From Bacillota bacterium (GTDB lineage: Bacteria; Bacillota; Clostridia; Acetivibrionales; DSM-1351), in contig JAEWCZ010000013.1 of assembly GCA_023390335.1 (NCBI GenBank), forward strand, positions 124,001 through 188,000: a stretch of DNA of 64,000 nucleotides, in the 5' to 3' direction. Made by a program: the position numbers and the translations under genes. Of this stretch, positions 41,117 through 50,656 are shown in pieces (the first letter of the stretch is position 1; every line of letters starts with the position of its first letter). The notes under the pieces were generated by a model, which saw only the letters and a program-made list of their open reading frames with translations, was not told the DNA's origin and did no database searches.

Positions 41117-43270
41117 ATGAGTAAGAATTTAAAAAGAGTAGGTGCAGTTGCAGTTGCCGCTGCAATGTCATTATCAGTAATGACAGCAAGCATAAATGCA
41201 GCAGCAAGTCCAGTAAACAAGGTGTACCAGGATCGTTTTCAATCCATGTACAGCAAGATTAAAGATCCTTCAAACGGATATTTCAGCGCACAGGGAATTC
41301 CTTATCACTCAGTAGAAACACTGATGGTTGAAGCTCCTGACTATGGACATGTTACCACAAGTGAAGCTATGTCCTATTATATGTGGTTGGAAGCTATGAA
41401 TGGAAGATTTACAGGAGATTTTTCAGGTTTTGATAAGTCTTGGTCTGTTGCAGAACAGTATTTGATCCCAACAGAAAAGGATCAGCCAAATACAAGTATG
41501 AGCAGATATGATCCTAACAAGCCTGCTACATACGCTCCAGAATTCCAACAGCCAAGCGGGTATCCATCACCATTAGATACTAGCCAACCTGTTGGTAAGG
41601 ATCCAATCAATTCACAATTGACTTCAGCATACGGAACAAGCATGATGTATGGAATGCACTGGATTTTGGACGTTGATAACTGGTATGGATTTGGAGCAAG
41701 AGCTGATGGAATATCCAAGCCATCATATATCAATACTTTCCAAAGAGGTGAGCAGGAGTCAACTTGGGAAACCATACCTCAACCATGTTGGGATGAACAT
41801 AAATTTGGTGGACAGTACGGATTCTTGGATCTCTTTACAAAGGATACAGGTACTCCAGCAAAACAATTCAAATACACAAATGCTCCAGATGCTGACGCTC
41901 GTGCAATTCAAGCTACTTACTGGGCTGACCAGTGGGCAAAAGAACAAGGTAAGACTGTAAGCACAGACGTAGGTAAGGCATCAAAGATGGGTGACTACCT
42001 CAGATATTCATTCTTTGATAAGTATTTCAGAAAGATTGGACAATCTTCACAGGCTGGTACCGGATATGATGCAGCACATTATCTGCTTTCATGGTACTAT
42101 GCATGGGGTGGTGGAATTGACTCTACCTGGTCTTGGATAATCGGTAGCAGTCATAACCATTTCGGTTACCAGAATCCATTTGCAGCTTGGGTACTTTCAA
42201 CAGACTCTAGCTTCAAACCTAAGTCATCAAATGGTGCAACTGACTGGGCAAAGAGTTTGGACAGACAGCTTGAATTCTATCAGTGGTTGCAGTCATCAGA
42301 AGGTGCTATTGCCGGTGGTGCTACAAACTCATGGAACGGACGTTATGAAGCACTTCCTTCAGGTACATCAACATTCTACGGAATGGGTTATGTAGAAAAC
42401 CCTGTATATGCTGACCCAGGAAGTAACACTTGGTTCGGTATGCAGGTATGGTCAATGCAGCGTGTAGCTGAATTGTACTATAAGACTGGCGATGCTAGAG
42501 CTAAGAAACTCTTAGACAAATGGGCAAAATGGGTTAACGGCGAAATCAAGTTCAAAGCTGACGGAACATTCGAGATTCCTAGCACACTTGATTGGAATGG
42601 ACAGCCAGATACTTGGGATCCTACAAAAGGATACACTGGAAATCCAAACCTGAGTGTTACAGTTGTTAACTACGGTACTGACCTTGGTTGTGCTTCTTCA
42701 CTTGCAAACACATTGGCTTACTATGCTGCTAAATCAGGAGATACAACTTCCAAAGAAAACGCTAAGAAGCTTCTTGATTCAATGTGGACTAATTACAGCG
42801 ATTCAAAGGGTATATCAGCTGTTGAACAACGTAATGATTACCACAGATTCCTCGACCAGGAAGTTTATGTACCAGCTGGTTGGACTGGAAAAATGCCTAA
42901 CGGAGATGTAATCAAATCTGGTGTTAAATTCATAGACATTCGTTCTAAGTACAAGCAGGATCCTGAATGGCAGACAATGGTTGCTGCATTGCAGGCAGGA
43001 CAGGTTCCTACACAGAGATTACACCGTTTCTGGGCTCAGAGTGAATTTGCAGTTGCAAATGGTGTTTATGCAGTACTCTTCCCAGGTGAAGATCCTATAT
43101 TGGGCGATGTAAACGATGACAAAACTGTAGACGCTCTCGACCTTGCTTTACTTAAAAAATATCTTCTTAACAGTAGTACTACAATAAATACTGTAAATGC
43201 AGATATGAATATAGATAATGCAATTGACGCTATTGACTATGCTCTTTTAAAGAAAAAACTTCTCGGTTAA
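41117..43270 (+). CDS. cel48F: Processive cellulase GH48 with dockerin
   Basis: A 717-residue family 48 exo/processive endoglucanase, usually the most abundant cellulosomal enzyme. Signal peptide about 1-28 (NAAA); GH48 domain about 35-655 with the motif TSEAMSYYMWLEAMNGRF, where Glu83 matches the catalytic acid of R. cellulolyticum Cel48F. A type I dockerin occupies about 661-717, two Ca-loop repeats with recognition pairs DALD and DAID. It shows very high expected similarity to CelF of the group. AAGGAAGG precedes ATG 41117. Transcribed with cipC and downstream genes. Confidence 0.97.
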   Translation: MSKNLKRVGAVAVAAAMSLSVMTASINAAASPVNKVYQDRFQSMYSKIKDPSNGYFSAQGIPYHSVETLMVEAPDYGHVTTSEAMSYYMWLEAMNGRFTGDFSGFDKSWSVAEQYLIPTEKDQPNTSMSRYDPNKPATYAPEFQQPSGYPSPLDTSQPVGKDPINSQLTSAYGTSMMYGMHWILDVDNWYGFGARADGISKPSYINTFQRGEQESTWETIPQPCWDEHKFGGQYGFLDLFTKDTGTPAKQFKYTNAPDADARAIQATYWADQWAKEQGKTVSTDVGKASKMGDYLRYSFFDKYFRKIGQSSQAGTGYDAAHYLLSWYYAWGGGIDSTWSWIIGSSHNHFGYQNPFAAWVLSTDSSFKPKSSNGATDWAKSLDRQLEFYQWLQSSEGAIAGGATNSWNGRYEALPSGTSTFYGMGYVENPVYADPGSNTWFGMQVWSMQRVAELYYKTGDARAKKLLDKWAKWVNGEIKFKADGTFEIPSTLDWNGQPDTWDPTKGYTGNPNLSVTVVNYGTDLGCASSLANTLAYYAAKSGDTTSKENAKKLLDSMWTNYSDSKGISAVEQRNDYHRFLDQEVYVPAGWTGKMPNGDVIKSGVKFIDIRSKYKQDPEWQTMVAALQAGQVPTQRLHRFWAQSEFAVANGVYAVLFPGEDPILGDVNDDKTVDALDLALLKKYLLNSSTTINTVNADMNIDNAIDAIDYALLKKKLLG

Positions 43271-43309
43271 TAAAAATTATTTAATGCTTTAACGCATATG
43301 TAACCTTAA

Positions 43310-43363
43310 AGTCCGGACGGTATTTGATGTGATTAGATTATTCATTCTTGTACCGTCCGGGCT
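43310..43363 (+). other. Long GC-rich hairpin between cel48F and cel8C
   Basis: AGTCCGGACGGTA (43310-43322) pairs with TACCGTCCGGGCT (43351-43363) around a 28-base loop. The T run is lacking, which favours an mRNA-processing or stability role over termination. Confidence 0.8.
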
Positions 43364-43408
43364 TATGAGTTACAAAGAAAATAAGAAAAGAAGGATTAAG
43401 GTAAGAAC

Positions 43409-44791
43409 ATGATCAAAAGTTCAAGCTTAAAAAAAATTAAATCACTTGTAATGGTGGCTATATTCAGTATTTCAATAATTTCAACTGCTATCGCTTCAAG
43501 TGCAGCTGATCAAATTCCATTCCCATATGATTCAAAATATCCAAATGGAGCATTCAGCTGCTTGGCAGATAGTCAATCAAGTGCAGATACTTTAGTTCGT
43601 AGTGAATGGGAACAGTGGAAAAGTGCACATATTACATCAAACGGAGCAAAGGGCTACCGTAGGGTTCAAAGAGACGCATCTACAAGCTATGATACGGTTT
43701 CAGAAGGCCTTGGATACGGTATGCTGCTTGCAGTTTACTTTGGAGAACAACAATTATTTGACGATTTATATCACTATGTTAAATTATTTTTAAATAGCAA
43801 TGGACTTATGTCCTGGCATATTGACTCCAACGGGAATTTAATGGGTCAAGACAGTGTTGGAGCTGCAACAGATGCAGATGAAGATATTGCAGTATCCCTT
43901 GTGTTTGCTTACAAAAAGTGGGGAACAAGTGGAGGCTTTAATTATCAATCTGAGGCTAAGACTTTCATAAGTAATATATACAATAAAATGGTAGAACCGG
44001 GGACTTATGTATTAAAGCCAGGAGATATGTGGGGAGGATCAACTGTTACTAATCCATCATATTTTGCTCCAGCATGGTATAGAATATTTGCTGATTTTAC
44101 AGGTAATTCCGGTTGGATTAATGTAGCCAATAAATGTTATGAAATTGCTGATAAAGCAAGAAACAGCAATACAGGACTTGTTCCTGATTGGTGTACAGCA
44201 AATGGTACCCAAGCTTCAGGACAAGGTTTTGATTTCTATTATGATGCAATCCGCTATCAGTGGAGAACAGCTATTGATTACAGTTGGTATGGGACTGCAA
44301 AAGCTAAAACAAATTGCGACGCTATCTCAAACTTCTTTAAGAATATTGGGTATTCTAACATAAAAGATGGCTACACAATATCAGGAAGTCAGATAAGTGC
44401 AAATCATACAGCTACTTTTGTCAGCTGTGCTGCAGCAGCAGCAATGACGGGTACTGATACTACATATGCGAAGAACATCTATAATGAATGTGTTAAAGTA
44501 AAAGATCAAGGCAACTACATCTATTTCGGTAATACATTAAGAATGATGGCTCTTCTGTATACTACAGGTAACTTCCCAAACCTATACAACTACAAATCTC
44601 AACCACAACAAGGTTTAAAAGGCGATGTTAATAATGATGGTGCTATAGATGCACTTGATATTGCAGCGCTCAAGAAGGCTATTTTAACTCAAACAACTTC
44701 TAGCATTAATTTTACAAATGCTGATATGAATAGTGACAATAATATTGATGCCATTGATTTTGCTCAGTTAAAAGTTAAACTGCTCAATTAG
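43409..44791 (+). CDS. cel8C: Endoglucanase GH8 with dockerin
   Basis: A 460-residue family 8 endo-1,4-glucanase. Signal peptide about 1-32 (SSAA). GH8 domain about 36-395: VSEGLGYGML holds the proton donor Glu99 and ATDADEDIAVSLVFA the family signature with the acidic residues near the active site. A dockerin at about 403-460 has DALD and DAID pairs. It cuts amorphous cellulose and mixed-linkage glucan. AAGGATTAAGG precedes ATG 43409. Only 55 bases separate it from cel9G, with no hairpin, so these two may share an mRNA segment. Confidence 0.95.
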   Translation: MIKSSSLKKIKSLVMVAIFSISIISTAIASSAADQIPFPYDSKYPNGAFSCLADSQSSADTLVRSEWEQWKSAHITSNGAKGYRRVQRDASTSYDTVSEGLGYGMLLAVYFGEQQLFDDLYHYVKLFLNSNGLMSWHIDSNGNLMGQDSVGAATDADEDIAVSLVFAYKKWGTSGGFNYQSEAKTFISNIYNKMVEPGTYVLKPGDMWGGSTVTNPSYFAPAWYRIFADFTGNSGWINVANKCYEIADKARNSNTGLVPDWCTANGTQASGQGFDFYYDAIRYQWRTAIDYSWYGTAKAKTNCDAISNFFKNIGYSNIKDGYTISGSQISANHTATFVSCAAAAAMTGTDTTYAKNIYNECVKVKDQGNYIYFGNTLRMMALLYTTGNFPNLYNYKSQPQQGLKGDVNNDGAIDALDIAALKKAILTQTTSSINFTNADMNSDNNIDAIDFAQLKVKLLN

Positions 44792-44846
44792 TATTTAACT
44801 AGGTAAAAAGGAAATATCTCAAATTTAATTTTAGGGAGTGATTCAA

Positions 44847-47024
44847 TTGCTTAAGACTAAAAGAAAATGGACTAAAGCTATTGGTGTAGCATTATCGATT
44901 TCGGTTTTGTCTTCTTTAGTTTCGTTTATACCTCAAACAAACACATATGCTGCAGGAACATATAATTATGGAGAAGCATTACAGAAATCAATCATGTTTT
45001 ACGAATTCCAGCGTTCAGGTGACCTACCAGCTGATAAGCGTGACAACTGGAGAGATGATTCTGGTATGAAAGACGGTTCTGATGTAGGAGTTGATCTTAC
45101 AGGAGGATGGTACGATGCTGGTGATCATGTAAAGTTTAACCTACCAATGTCATATACAGCTGCAATGCTTGCATGGTCTTTATATGAAGATAAAGATGCC
45201 TATGATAAAAGCGGACAGACCAAATATATAATGGATGGTATTAAATGGGCTAATGATTACTTTATTAAATGTAATCCGACAGCTGATGTATATTACTATC
45301 AGGTAGGAGACGGGGGTAAGGACCACTCTTGGTGGGGCCCTGCGGAAGTAATGCAAATGGAAAGACCGTCTTTCAAAGTTGACGCTACTCATCCGGGTTC
45401 TGCAGTATGTGGTTCCACTGCAGCTGCTCTGGCATCTGCAGCAGTAGTTTTTAAAGACAGTGATCCTACATATGCACAAAAGTGTATAAGTCATGCAAAA
45501 AACCTGTTTGAAATGGCTGATAAAGCAAAGAGCGATGCTGGCTATACAGCTGCTTCAGGTTTCTACAGCTCAGGCGGATTTTATGATGATCTTTCATGGG
45601 CTGCAGTATGGTTATACCTTGCAACAAATGACAGTACATATCTGGACAAAGCAGAATCTTATGTACCAAATTGGGGCAAAGAACAACAGACAGATATTAT
45701 TTCTTATAAGTGGGGACAGTGCTGGGATGATGTACATTATGGCGCTGAACTTCTCCTTGCAAGACTTACAAACAAGCAATTATATAAGGACAGTATAGAA
45801 ATGAACCTTGACTTCTGGACAACTGGTGTTAACGGAACACGTGTTTCATATACACCAAAAGGTTTGGCATGGCTTTTCCAATGGGGTTCATTAAGACATG
45901 CGACAACTCAGGCGTTTTTAGCAGGCGTTTATGCTGATTGGTCAGGTTGTACGCCATCAAAAGTATCTGTGTATAAGGATTTCTTAAAGAGTCAGATTGA
46001 TTATGCACTTGGAAGTACGGGAAGAAGTTTTGTTGTCGGATATGGAGTAAATCCTCCACAACATCCACATCACAGAACTGCCCACAGTTCATGGACAGAT
46101 CAAATGACTTCACCTACATACCATAGACATACTATTTATGGTGCGTTGGTAGGAGGACCGGATAATGCAGATGGTTATACTGACGAAATAAACAATTATG
46201 TTAATAACGAAATAGCCTGCGACTACAATGCCGGATTTACTGGTGCACTTGCAAAAATGTACAAGCAATTTGGCGGAGACCCGATTCCAAACTTCAAGGC
46301 TATTGAAAAAATAACCAATGATGAAGTTATTATAAAGGCAGGTTTGAATTCTACTGGACCTAACTATACTGAAATCAAGGCTGTTGTGTATAACCAGACA
46401 GGATGGCCTGCAAGAGTTACAAACAAGATTTCATTCAAATATTTTATGGACTTGTCTGAAATCGTAGCAGCAGGAATTGATCCGTTGAGCCTTACAACAA
46501 GTTCAAATTATGCTGAAGGCAAGAATACTAAGGTTTCCAGCGTATTACCATGGGATGTTTCAAATAATATTTACTATGTAAGCGTTGATTTGACAGGAGA
46601 AAATATATACCCGGGCGGTCAGTCTGCTTGCAGAAGAGAAGTTCAATTCAGAATTGCGGCACCACAGGGAACAACCTATTGGAATCCTAAGAATGACTTT
46701 TCATATAATGGATTACCATCCACTAGTACTGTAGATACAGTTACCAACATACCTGTTTATGATAACGGTGTAAAAGTTTTCGGTAACGAACCTACGGGCG
46801 GCCCGGAAAATCCTGATCCTGTAATATTATATGGCGATGTAAACAGCGACAAAAATGTAGATGCATTGGACTTAGCTGCATTGAAGAAATATTTACTTGG
46901 TGGTAGTTCCAGCATAGATGTTAAGGCTGCAGATACATATAAGGACGGAAATATTGACGCTATAGATATGGCTACTTTGAAAAAATTCTTGTTGGGATCA
47001 ATCACAACATTGCCTCAGGGCTAA
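44847..47024 (+). CDS. cel9G: Endoglucanase GH9-CBM3c with dockerin
   Basis: A 725-residue GH9 processive endoglucanase of the Cel9G type. Signal peptide about 1-36 (YAAG); GH9 about 37-480 with DLTGGWYDAGDH (Asp90, Asp93 base) and NNEIACDYNAGF (Glu455 acid); PPQHPHHRTAHSSW is the conserved His/Arg motif. CBM3c about 495-640 (GLNSTGPNYTEIKAVVYNQTGWPAR) helps feed the chain into the active site. A dockerin (DALD, DAID) ends the protein. I prefer TTG 44847, eight bases after AGGGAG; GTG 44838 overlaps that site. Confidence 0.95.
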   Translation: MLKTKRKWTKAIGVALSISVLSSLVSFIPQTNTYAAGTYNYGEALQKSIMFYEFQRSGDLPADKRDNWRDDSGMKDGSDVGVDLTGGWYDAGDHVKFNLPMSYTAAMLAWSLYEDKDAYDKSGQTKYIMDGIKWANDYFIKCNPTADVYYYQVGDGGKDHSWWGPAEVMQMERPSFKVDATHPGSAVCGSTAAALASAAVVFKDSDPTYAQKCISHAKNLFEMADKAKSDAGYTAASGFYSSGGFYDDLSWAAVWLYLATNDSTYLDKAESYVPNWGKEQQTDIISYKWGQCWDDVHYGAELLLARLTNKQLYKDSIEMNLDFWTTGVNGTRVSYTPKGLAWLFQWGSLRHATTQAFLAGVYADWSGCTPSKVSVYKDFLKSQIDYALGSTGRSFVVGYGVNPPQHPHHRTAHSSWTDQMTSPTYHRHTIYGALVGGPDNADGYTDEINNYVNNEIACDYNAGFTGALAKMYKQFGGDPIPNFKAIEKITNDEVIIKAGLNSTGPNYTEIKAVVYNQTGWPARVTNKISFKYFMDLSEIVAAGIDPLSLTTSSNYAEGKNTKVSSVLPWDVSNNIYYVSVDLTGENIYPGGQSACRREVQFRIAAPQGTTYWNPKNDFSYNGLPSTSTVDTVTNIPVYDNGVKVFGNEPTGGPENPDPVILYGDVNSDKNVDALDLAALKKYLLGGSSSIDVKAADTYKDGNIDAIDMATLKKFLLGSITTLPQG

Positions 47025-47056
47025 GAAAAGTACTTTTGAAAACATGGGTTTTTAAT

Positions 47057-47083
47057 ACTTACATTTGATTTTAAAATGTGAGT
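47057..47083 (+). other. Hairpin between cel9G and cel9E
   Basis: ACTTACATTT (47057-47066) pairs with AAATGTGAGT (47074-47083) with one G-U pair. Weaker than the others in the operon. Confidence 0.6.
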
Positions 47084-47117
47084 TTTAAAAATAAAAAAAT
47101 TTTACTAGGAGGTAAAT

Positions 47118-49775
47118 ATGAAAAAAAGGTTAGCAAAGAAAATTGCGATGCTTATCGCAATAGTGCTGGTTCTATCTTCTACAATAGGACAAGCATTTGC
47201 CCTTGTTGGGGCAGGGGACATAATTCGAAACCATACCTTTGACAACAGAGTAGGTCTACCATGGCACGTGGTTGAATCATACCCTGCAAAGGCTAGTTTT
47301 GAAATTACATCTGACGGTAAGTACAAGATAACTGCTGAAAAGATAGGTTCAGCAGATACAGGTAAAAGATGGGATATACAGTTCCGTCACAGAGGACTTA
47401 CATTGCAGGCAGGACATCACTATACTGTACAGTTTACTGTTACTGCCAGCAGAGCTTGCAAAATCTACCCTAAAATAGGAGATCAGGGTGAGCCATATGC
47501 TGAATACTGGCATATAGGTCAGTGGGAATTTTTGGATCTCCAAGCTGGTGTTGCAAAAACTTTCACTGCAGAGTTTGATCAGAATGTAACTAAGAGCAAT
47601 GTAGAATTTGCTTTCCACCTTGCTCCAGATAAGGATAAGGCTCCATCTGAATACAGTGGTACCTTCCAACCAATAACATTTACTTTTGATGATATTTATG
47701 TAAAGGATCCACAATTCCTTGGATACGAACCAGATCCAGTTGAACCTACTAATGTTGTACGTTTGAATCAGGAAGGATTCTTTCCTAATGCTGAAAAGAC
47801 TGCAACAGTTGTTTCAACTTCAACAACTCCAATTAACTGGCAGTTGGTTAATAGTGCAGGATCAGCAGTTTTAACAGGTAAATCAACCGTTAAAGGCTCT
47901 GACCACTCATCAGGTGACAATGTTCATATCATTGATTTCTCAAGTTATAAAACAGTTGGTACCGGATACAAGATAGTAACAGATGTTCCGGTAACAAAAA
48001 CTGGAGACAATGAAAGTATGAAGTTCAATATTTCAAACGATATTTATACACAAATGAAATATGATTCTATGAAGTATTTCTATCACAACAGAAGTGCTAT
48101 TCCAATACAAATGCCATACTGTGATCAATCACAATGGGCTCGTCCTGCAGGACATACAAGCGATATACTTGCTCCAGATCCTTCAAAGGATTACAAGGCT
48201 AGCTACACACTTGACGTTACAGGTGGTTGGTATGATGCCGGTGACCATGGTAAGTATGTTGTTAATGGTGGTATTGCAACATGGACTGTAATGAATGCAT
48301 ATGAACGTGCACTTTATTTGGGAGACACTTCAGTTGCTCCATTTAAAGATGGTTCATTGAATATACCTGAAAGCGGGAATGGCTATCCTGATATGTTGGA
48401 TGAAGCTCGCTACAATTTGAAAACATTATTAAATATGCAGGTTCCAGCAGGAAATGAATTAGCAGGTATGGCTCATCATAAAGCTCATGATGAACGTTGG
48501 ACAGCTCTTGCTACACGTCCTGACCAGGATACAATGAAGCGTTGGTTGCAGCCTCCAAGTACAGCAGCTACATTAAATCTTGCTGCTATGGCTGCACAAG
48601 GTTCACGTCTCTGGAAACAGTATGATTCTGCTTTCGCAGCTAAATGTTTAACTGCAGCAGAAACTGCATGGGATGCAGCTGTAGCTCATCCTACAATATA
48701 TGCACCTATGGAACAGACTACAGGCGGTGGAGCATACGGTGACAACTATGTTCTGGATGACTTCTACTGGGCAGCATGTGAATTGTATGCTACTACAGGC
48801 AGTGACAAGTATTTGAACTACATAAAGAGCTCAAAGCATTACCTCGAAATGCCTACAGAATTAACAGGCGGTGAGGATAATGGTCTTACAGGAGCTTTTG
48901 ACTGGGGTAATACAGCAGGTATGGGAACAATAACACTTGCACTTGTTCCTAACAAACTTCCAGCTACTGATGTTGCTAAAGCTAAAGCTAATATTCAAGC
49001 TGCAGCTGATAAGTTCATATCAATAGAAAATGCACAGGGTTATGGTGTGCCAATAGAAGAAAAAGTAATTTCTTCTCCATTTGATCAATCAGTAGTTTCA
49101 GGTTTCCCATGGGGATCAAACTCATTTGTTGTTAATGAAGCAATTGTTATGTCATATGCTTATGAATTTAGCAAAGATGCGAATAACAAAAAGAATAATA
49201 AATATATCAATGGTGCTTTAACAGCTATGGATTACATCCTCGGACGTAACCCAAATGTTCAGACCTTTGTAACCGGTTATGGTGACAACCCACTTGAAAA
49301 TCCTCATCACCGTTTCTGGTCATACCAGGCAGACAACTCATTCCCAAAACCGCCTGCAGGATGTTTATCAGGTGGACCTAACTCCGGCTTACAGGATCCA
49401 TGGGTTAAGGGTTCAGGTTGGCAGCCAGGTGTAAGAGCTCCTGAATTGTGCTACATGGATAATATCGAATCTTGGTCAACAAATGAAATAACCATCAACT
49501 GGAATGCTCCTCTTGCATGGATTTCATCTTACCTTGCTGAAGCAGGACCAAAGATTGACAGTACTGGCGGTGGAGATCCTCAAATTAATTTAGGAGACGT
49601 TAATGCTGACGGTAACAAGGATGCAATAGACTTCGCACTATTGAAGAAAGCCCTGTTAACTCAGGATACTTCTACTATAAATGTTGCGAATTCTGATTTA
49701 AACAAAGATGGTTCTATTGATGCAGTTGACTTTGCATTATTAAAATCATTCTTGCTAGGAAAAATCACACTGTAA
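47118..49775 (+). CDS. cel9E: Cellobiohydrolase-type GH9 with CBM4, Ig-like domain and dockerin
   Basis: An 885-residue GH9 enzyme of the Cel9E type. Signal peptide about 1-29 (AFAL); family 4 CBM about 33-200 (GDIIRNHTFDNRVGLPWHV); Ig-like domain about 208-300 (VVRLNQEGFFPN, YKIVTDVP); GH9 about 305-815 with LDVTGGWYDAGDH (Asp373, Asp376) and STNEITINWNAPLAW (Glu790). A dockerin (DAID and DAVD pairs) ends the protein. This architecture is associated with activity on crystalline cellulose releasing cellobiose from chain ends. AGGAGGT precedes ATG 47118. Confidence 0.95.
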   Translation: MKKRLAKKIAMLIAIVLVLSSTIGQAFALVGAGDIIRNHTFDNRVGLPWHVVESYPAKASFEITSDGKYKITAEKIGSADTGKRWDIQFRHRGLTLQAGHHYTVQFTVTASRACKIYPKIGDQGEPYAEYWHIGQWEFLDLQAGVAKTFTAEFDQNVTKSNVEFAFHLAPDKDKAPSEYSGTFQPITFTFDDIYVKDPQFLGYEPDPVEPTNVVRLNQEGFFPNAEKTATVVSTSTTPINWQLVNSAGSAVLTGKSTVKGSDHSSGDNVHIIDFSSYKTVGTGYKIVTDVPVTKTGDNESMKFNISNDIYTQMKYDSMKYFYHNRSAIPIQMPYCDQSQWARPAGHTSDILAPDPSKDYKASYTLDVTGGWYDAGDHGKYVVNGGIATWTVMNAYERALYLGDTSVAPFKDGSLNIPESGNGYPDMLDEARYNLKTLLNMQVPAGNELAGMAHHKAHDERWTALATRPDQDTMKRWLQPPSTAATLNLAAMAAQGSRLWKQYDSAFAAKCLTAAETAWDAAVAHPTIYAPMEQTTGGGAYGDNYVLDDFYWAACELYATTGSDKYLNYIKSSKHYLEMPTELTGGEDNGLTGAFDWGNTAGMGTITLALVPNKLPATDVAKAKANIQAAADKFISIENAQGYGVPIEEKVISSPFDQSVVSGFPWGSNSFVVNEAIVMSYAYEFSKDANNKKNNKYINGALTAMDYILGRNPNVQTFVTGYGDNPLENPHHRFWSYQADNSFPKPPAGCLSGGPNSGLQDPWVKGSGWQPGVRAPELCYMDNIESWSTNEITINWNAPLAWISSYLAEAGPKIDSTGGGDPQINLGDVNADGNKDAIDFALLKKALLTQDTSTINVANSDLNKDGSIDAVDFALLKSFLLGKITL

Positions 49776-49801
49776 TTTTCAAGCAATATGAAGTAATATT
49801 T

Positions 49802-49838
49802 GGAACAATAGGAATGCTTTAAGCATTCCTATTGTTCC
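49802..49838 (+). other. Perfect 18-bp hairpin between cel9E and orfX
   Basis: GGAACAATAGGAATGCTT (49802-49819) pairs with AAGCATTCCTATTGTTCC (49821-49838); the effective loop is the closing few bases. It is the strongest hairpin of the operon and lies where enzyme genes give way to the cell-surface cohesin gene. Confidence 0.88.
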
Positions 49839-49946
49839 TATCCTATTATAGTTTCAAGTATTTTAACGGATATGTTATTTCCTTAAATTAAAATGTCTAT
49901 AGTCATTTTATAGTAATAAATTATTGAATAAACAAGGAGAAAAGCC

Positions 49947-50630
49947 ATGAAAAAAGTAATATTGGCAATATTAATAATTGTTTGTGTGACTGCTGTAGTA
50001 ATATTTGGGGTAAACCGTTTTACATCTGATTCAGAAACATCGACATCAACTTCAACAATAAGTAGTACAGCTCCATCATCTTCTTCATCTGCTTCTGTAT
50101 CCACATCTTCACCATCAAAAAGTTCAGATTCTAAATCAACCAAATCAACAGCCGCCAAAGATAGTAATGATAAAAAGAGTAATCCAAAAGATGAAACTCC
50201 GGGTGGAAAGGCAGAAATATCAATCGGAAAAGCAAGCGGAGCTACAGGTTCTACTGTAACAATCCCTGTAAAGCTTAACAGCTTACCGGAAAAAGGTATT
50301 GGAAGCTTTAATTTTAATGTTAAGTATGACACAGATGCTCTTGAAGTTGTTGAGGTAAAACAAGGTGAAGTTTTCGGAAGTAACAATTCCAATTTTGATT
50401 ATACAGTTATTGATACAACCGGTCTGGTTAGTTTTCTTTATACAAGCAGCAACAGTGGGAAGGATGCTGTAACTAAGCCTGGAGTTATCACAAATATCAC
50501 TTTCAAAATAAAGAGTAATGCCAAGAAGGGATCAATAAAGATTTCAAAGGGTACTTCAGGTGCATTTGGAGACACTGCACTCAAGAAGATTAATCCTGTA
50601 TTCACAGATGGTGAGATAACAGTTAAATAA
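49947..50630 (+). CDS. OrfX: membrane-anchored single-cohesin protein
   Basis: A 227-residue protein: a short N-terminal hydrophobic helix (about 4-22) with no lipobox, then a Ser/Thr/Lys-rich linker (about 27-85), then one cohesin domain (about 90-227: AEISIGKASGATGSTVTIPVKLNSLPEKGIGSF, VSFLYTSSN, GAFGDTALKKINPVFTDGEI). Corresponding OrfXp of R. cellulolyticum is located in the membrane and binds dockerins. It probably holds free enzymes on the outer face of the membrane. The cohesin is divergent from those of CipC. AAGGAG precedes ATG 49947; 26 bases separate it from cel9H. Confidence 0.9.
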   Translation: MKKVILAILIIVCVTAVVIFGVNRFTSDSETSTSTSTISSTAPSSSSSASVSTSSPSKSSDSKSTKSTAAKDSNDKKSNPKDETPGGKAEISIGKASGATGSTVTIPVKLNSLPEKGIGSFNFNVKYDTDALEVVEVKQGEVFGSNNSNFDYTVIDTTGLVSFLYTSSNSGKDAVTKPGVITNITFKIKSNAKKGSIKISKGTSGAFGDTALKKINPVFTDGEITVK

Positions 50631-50656
50631 CTGATTTATGCATGGAGTGTGTAAAT

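Noticed and set aside
41482..45798. Additional open frames overlapping cel48F, cel8C and cel9G (up to about 104 codons)
   Set aside because: They lie entirely inside well-supported genes in other frames and have no start signals.
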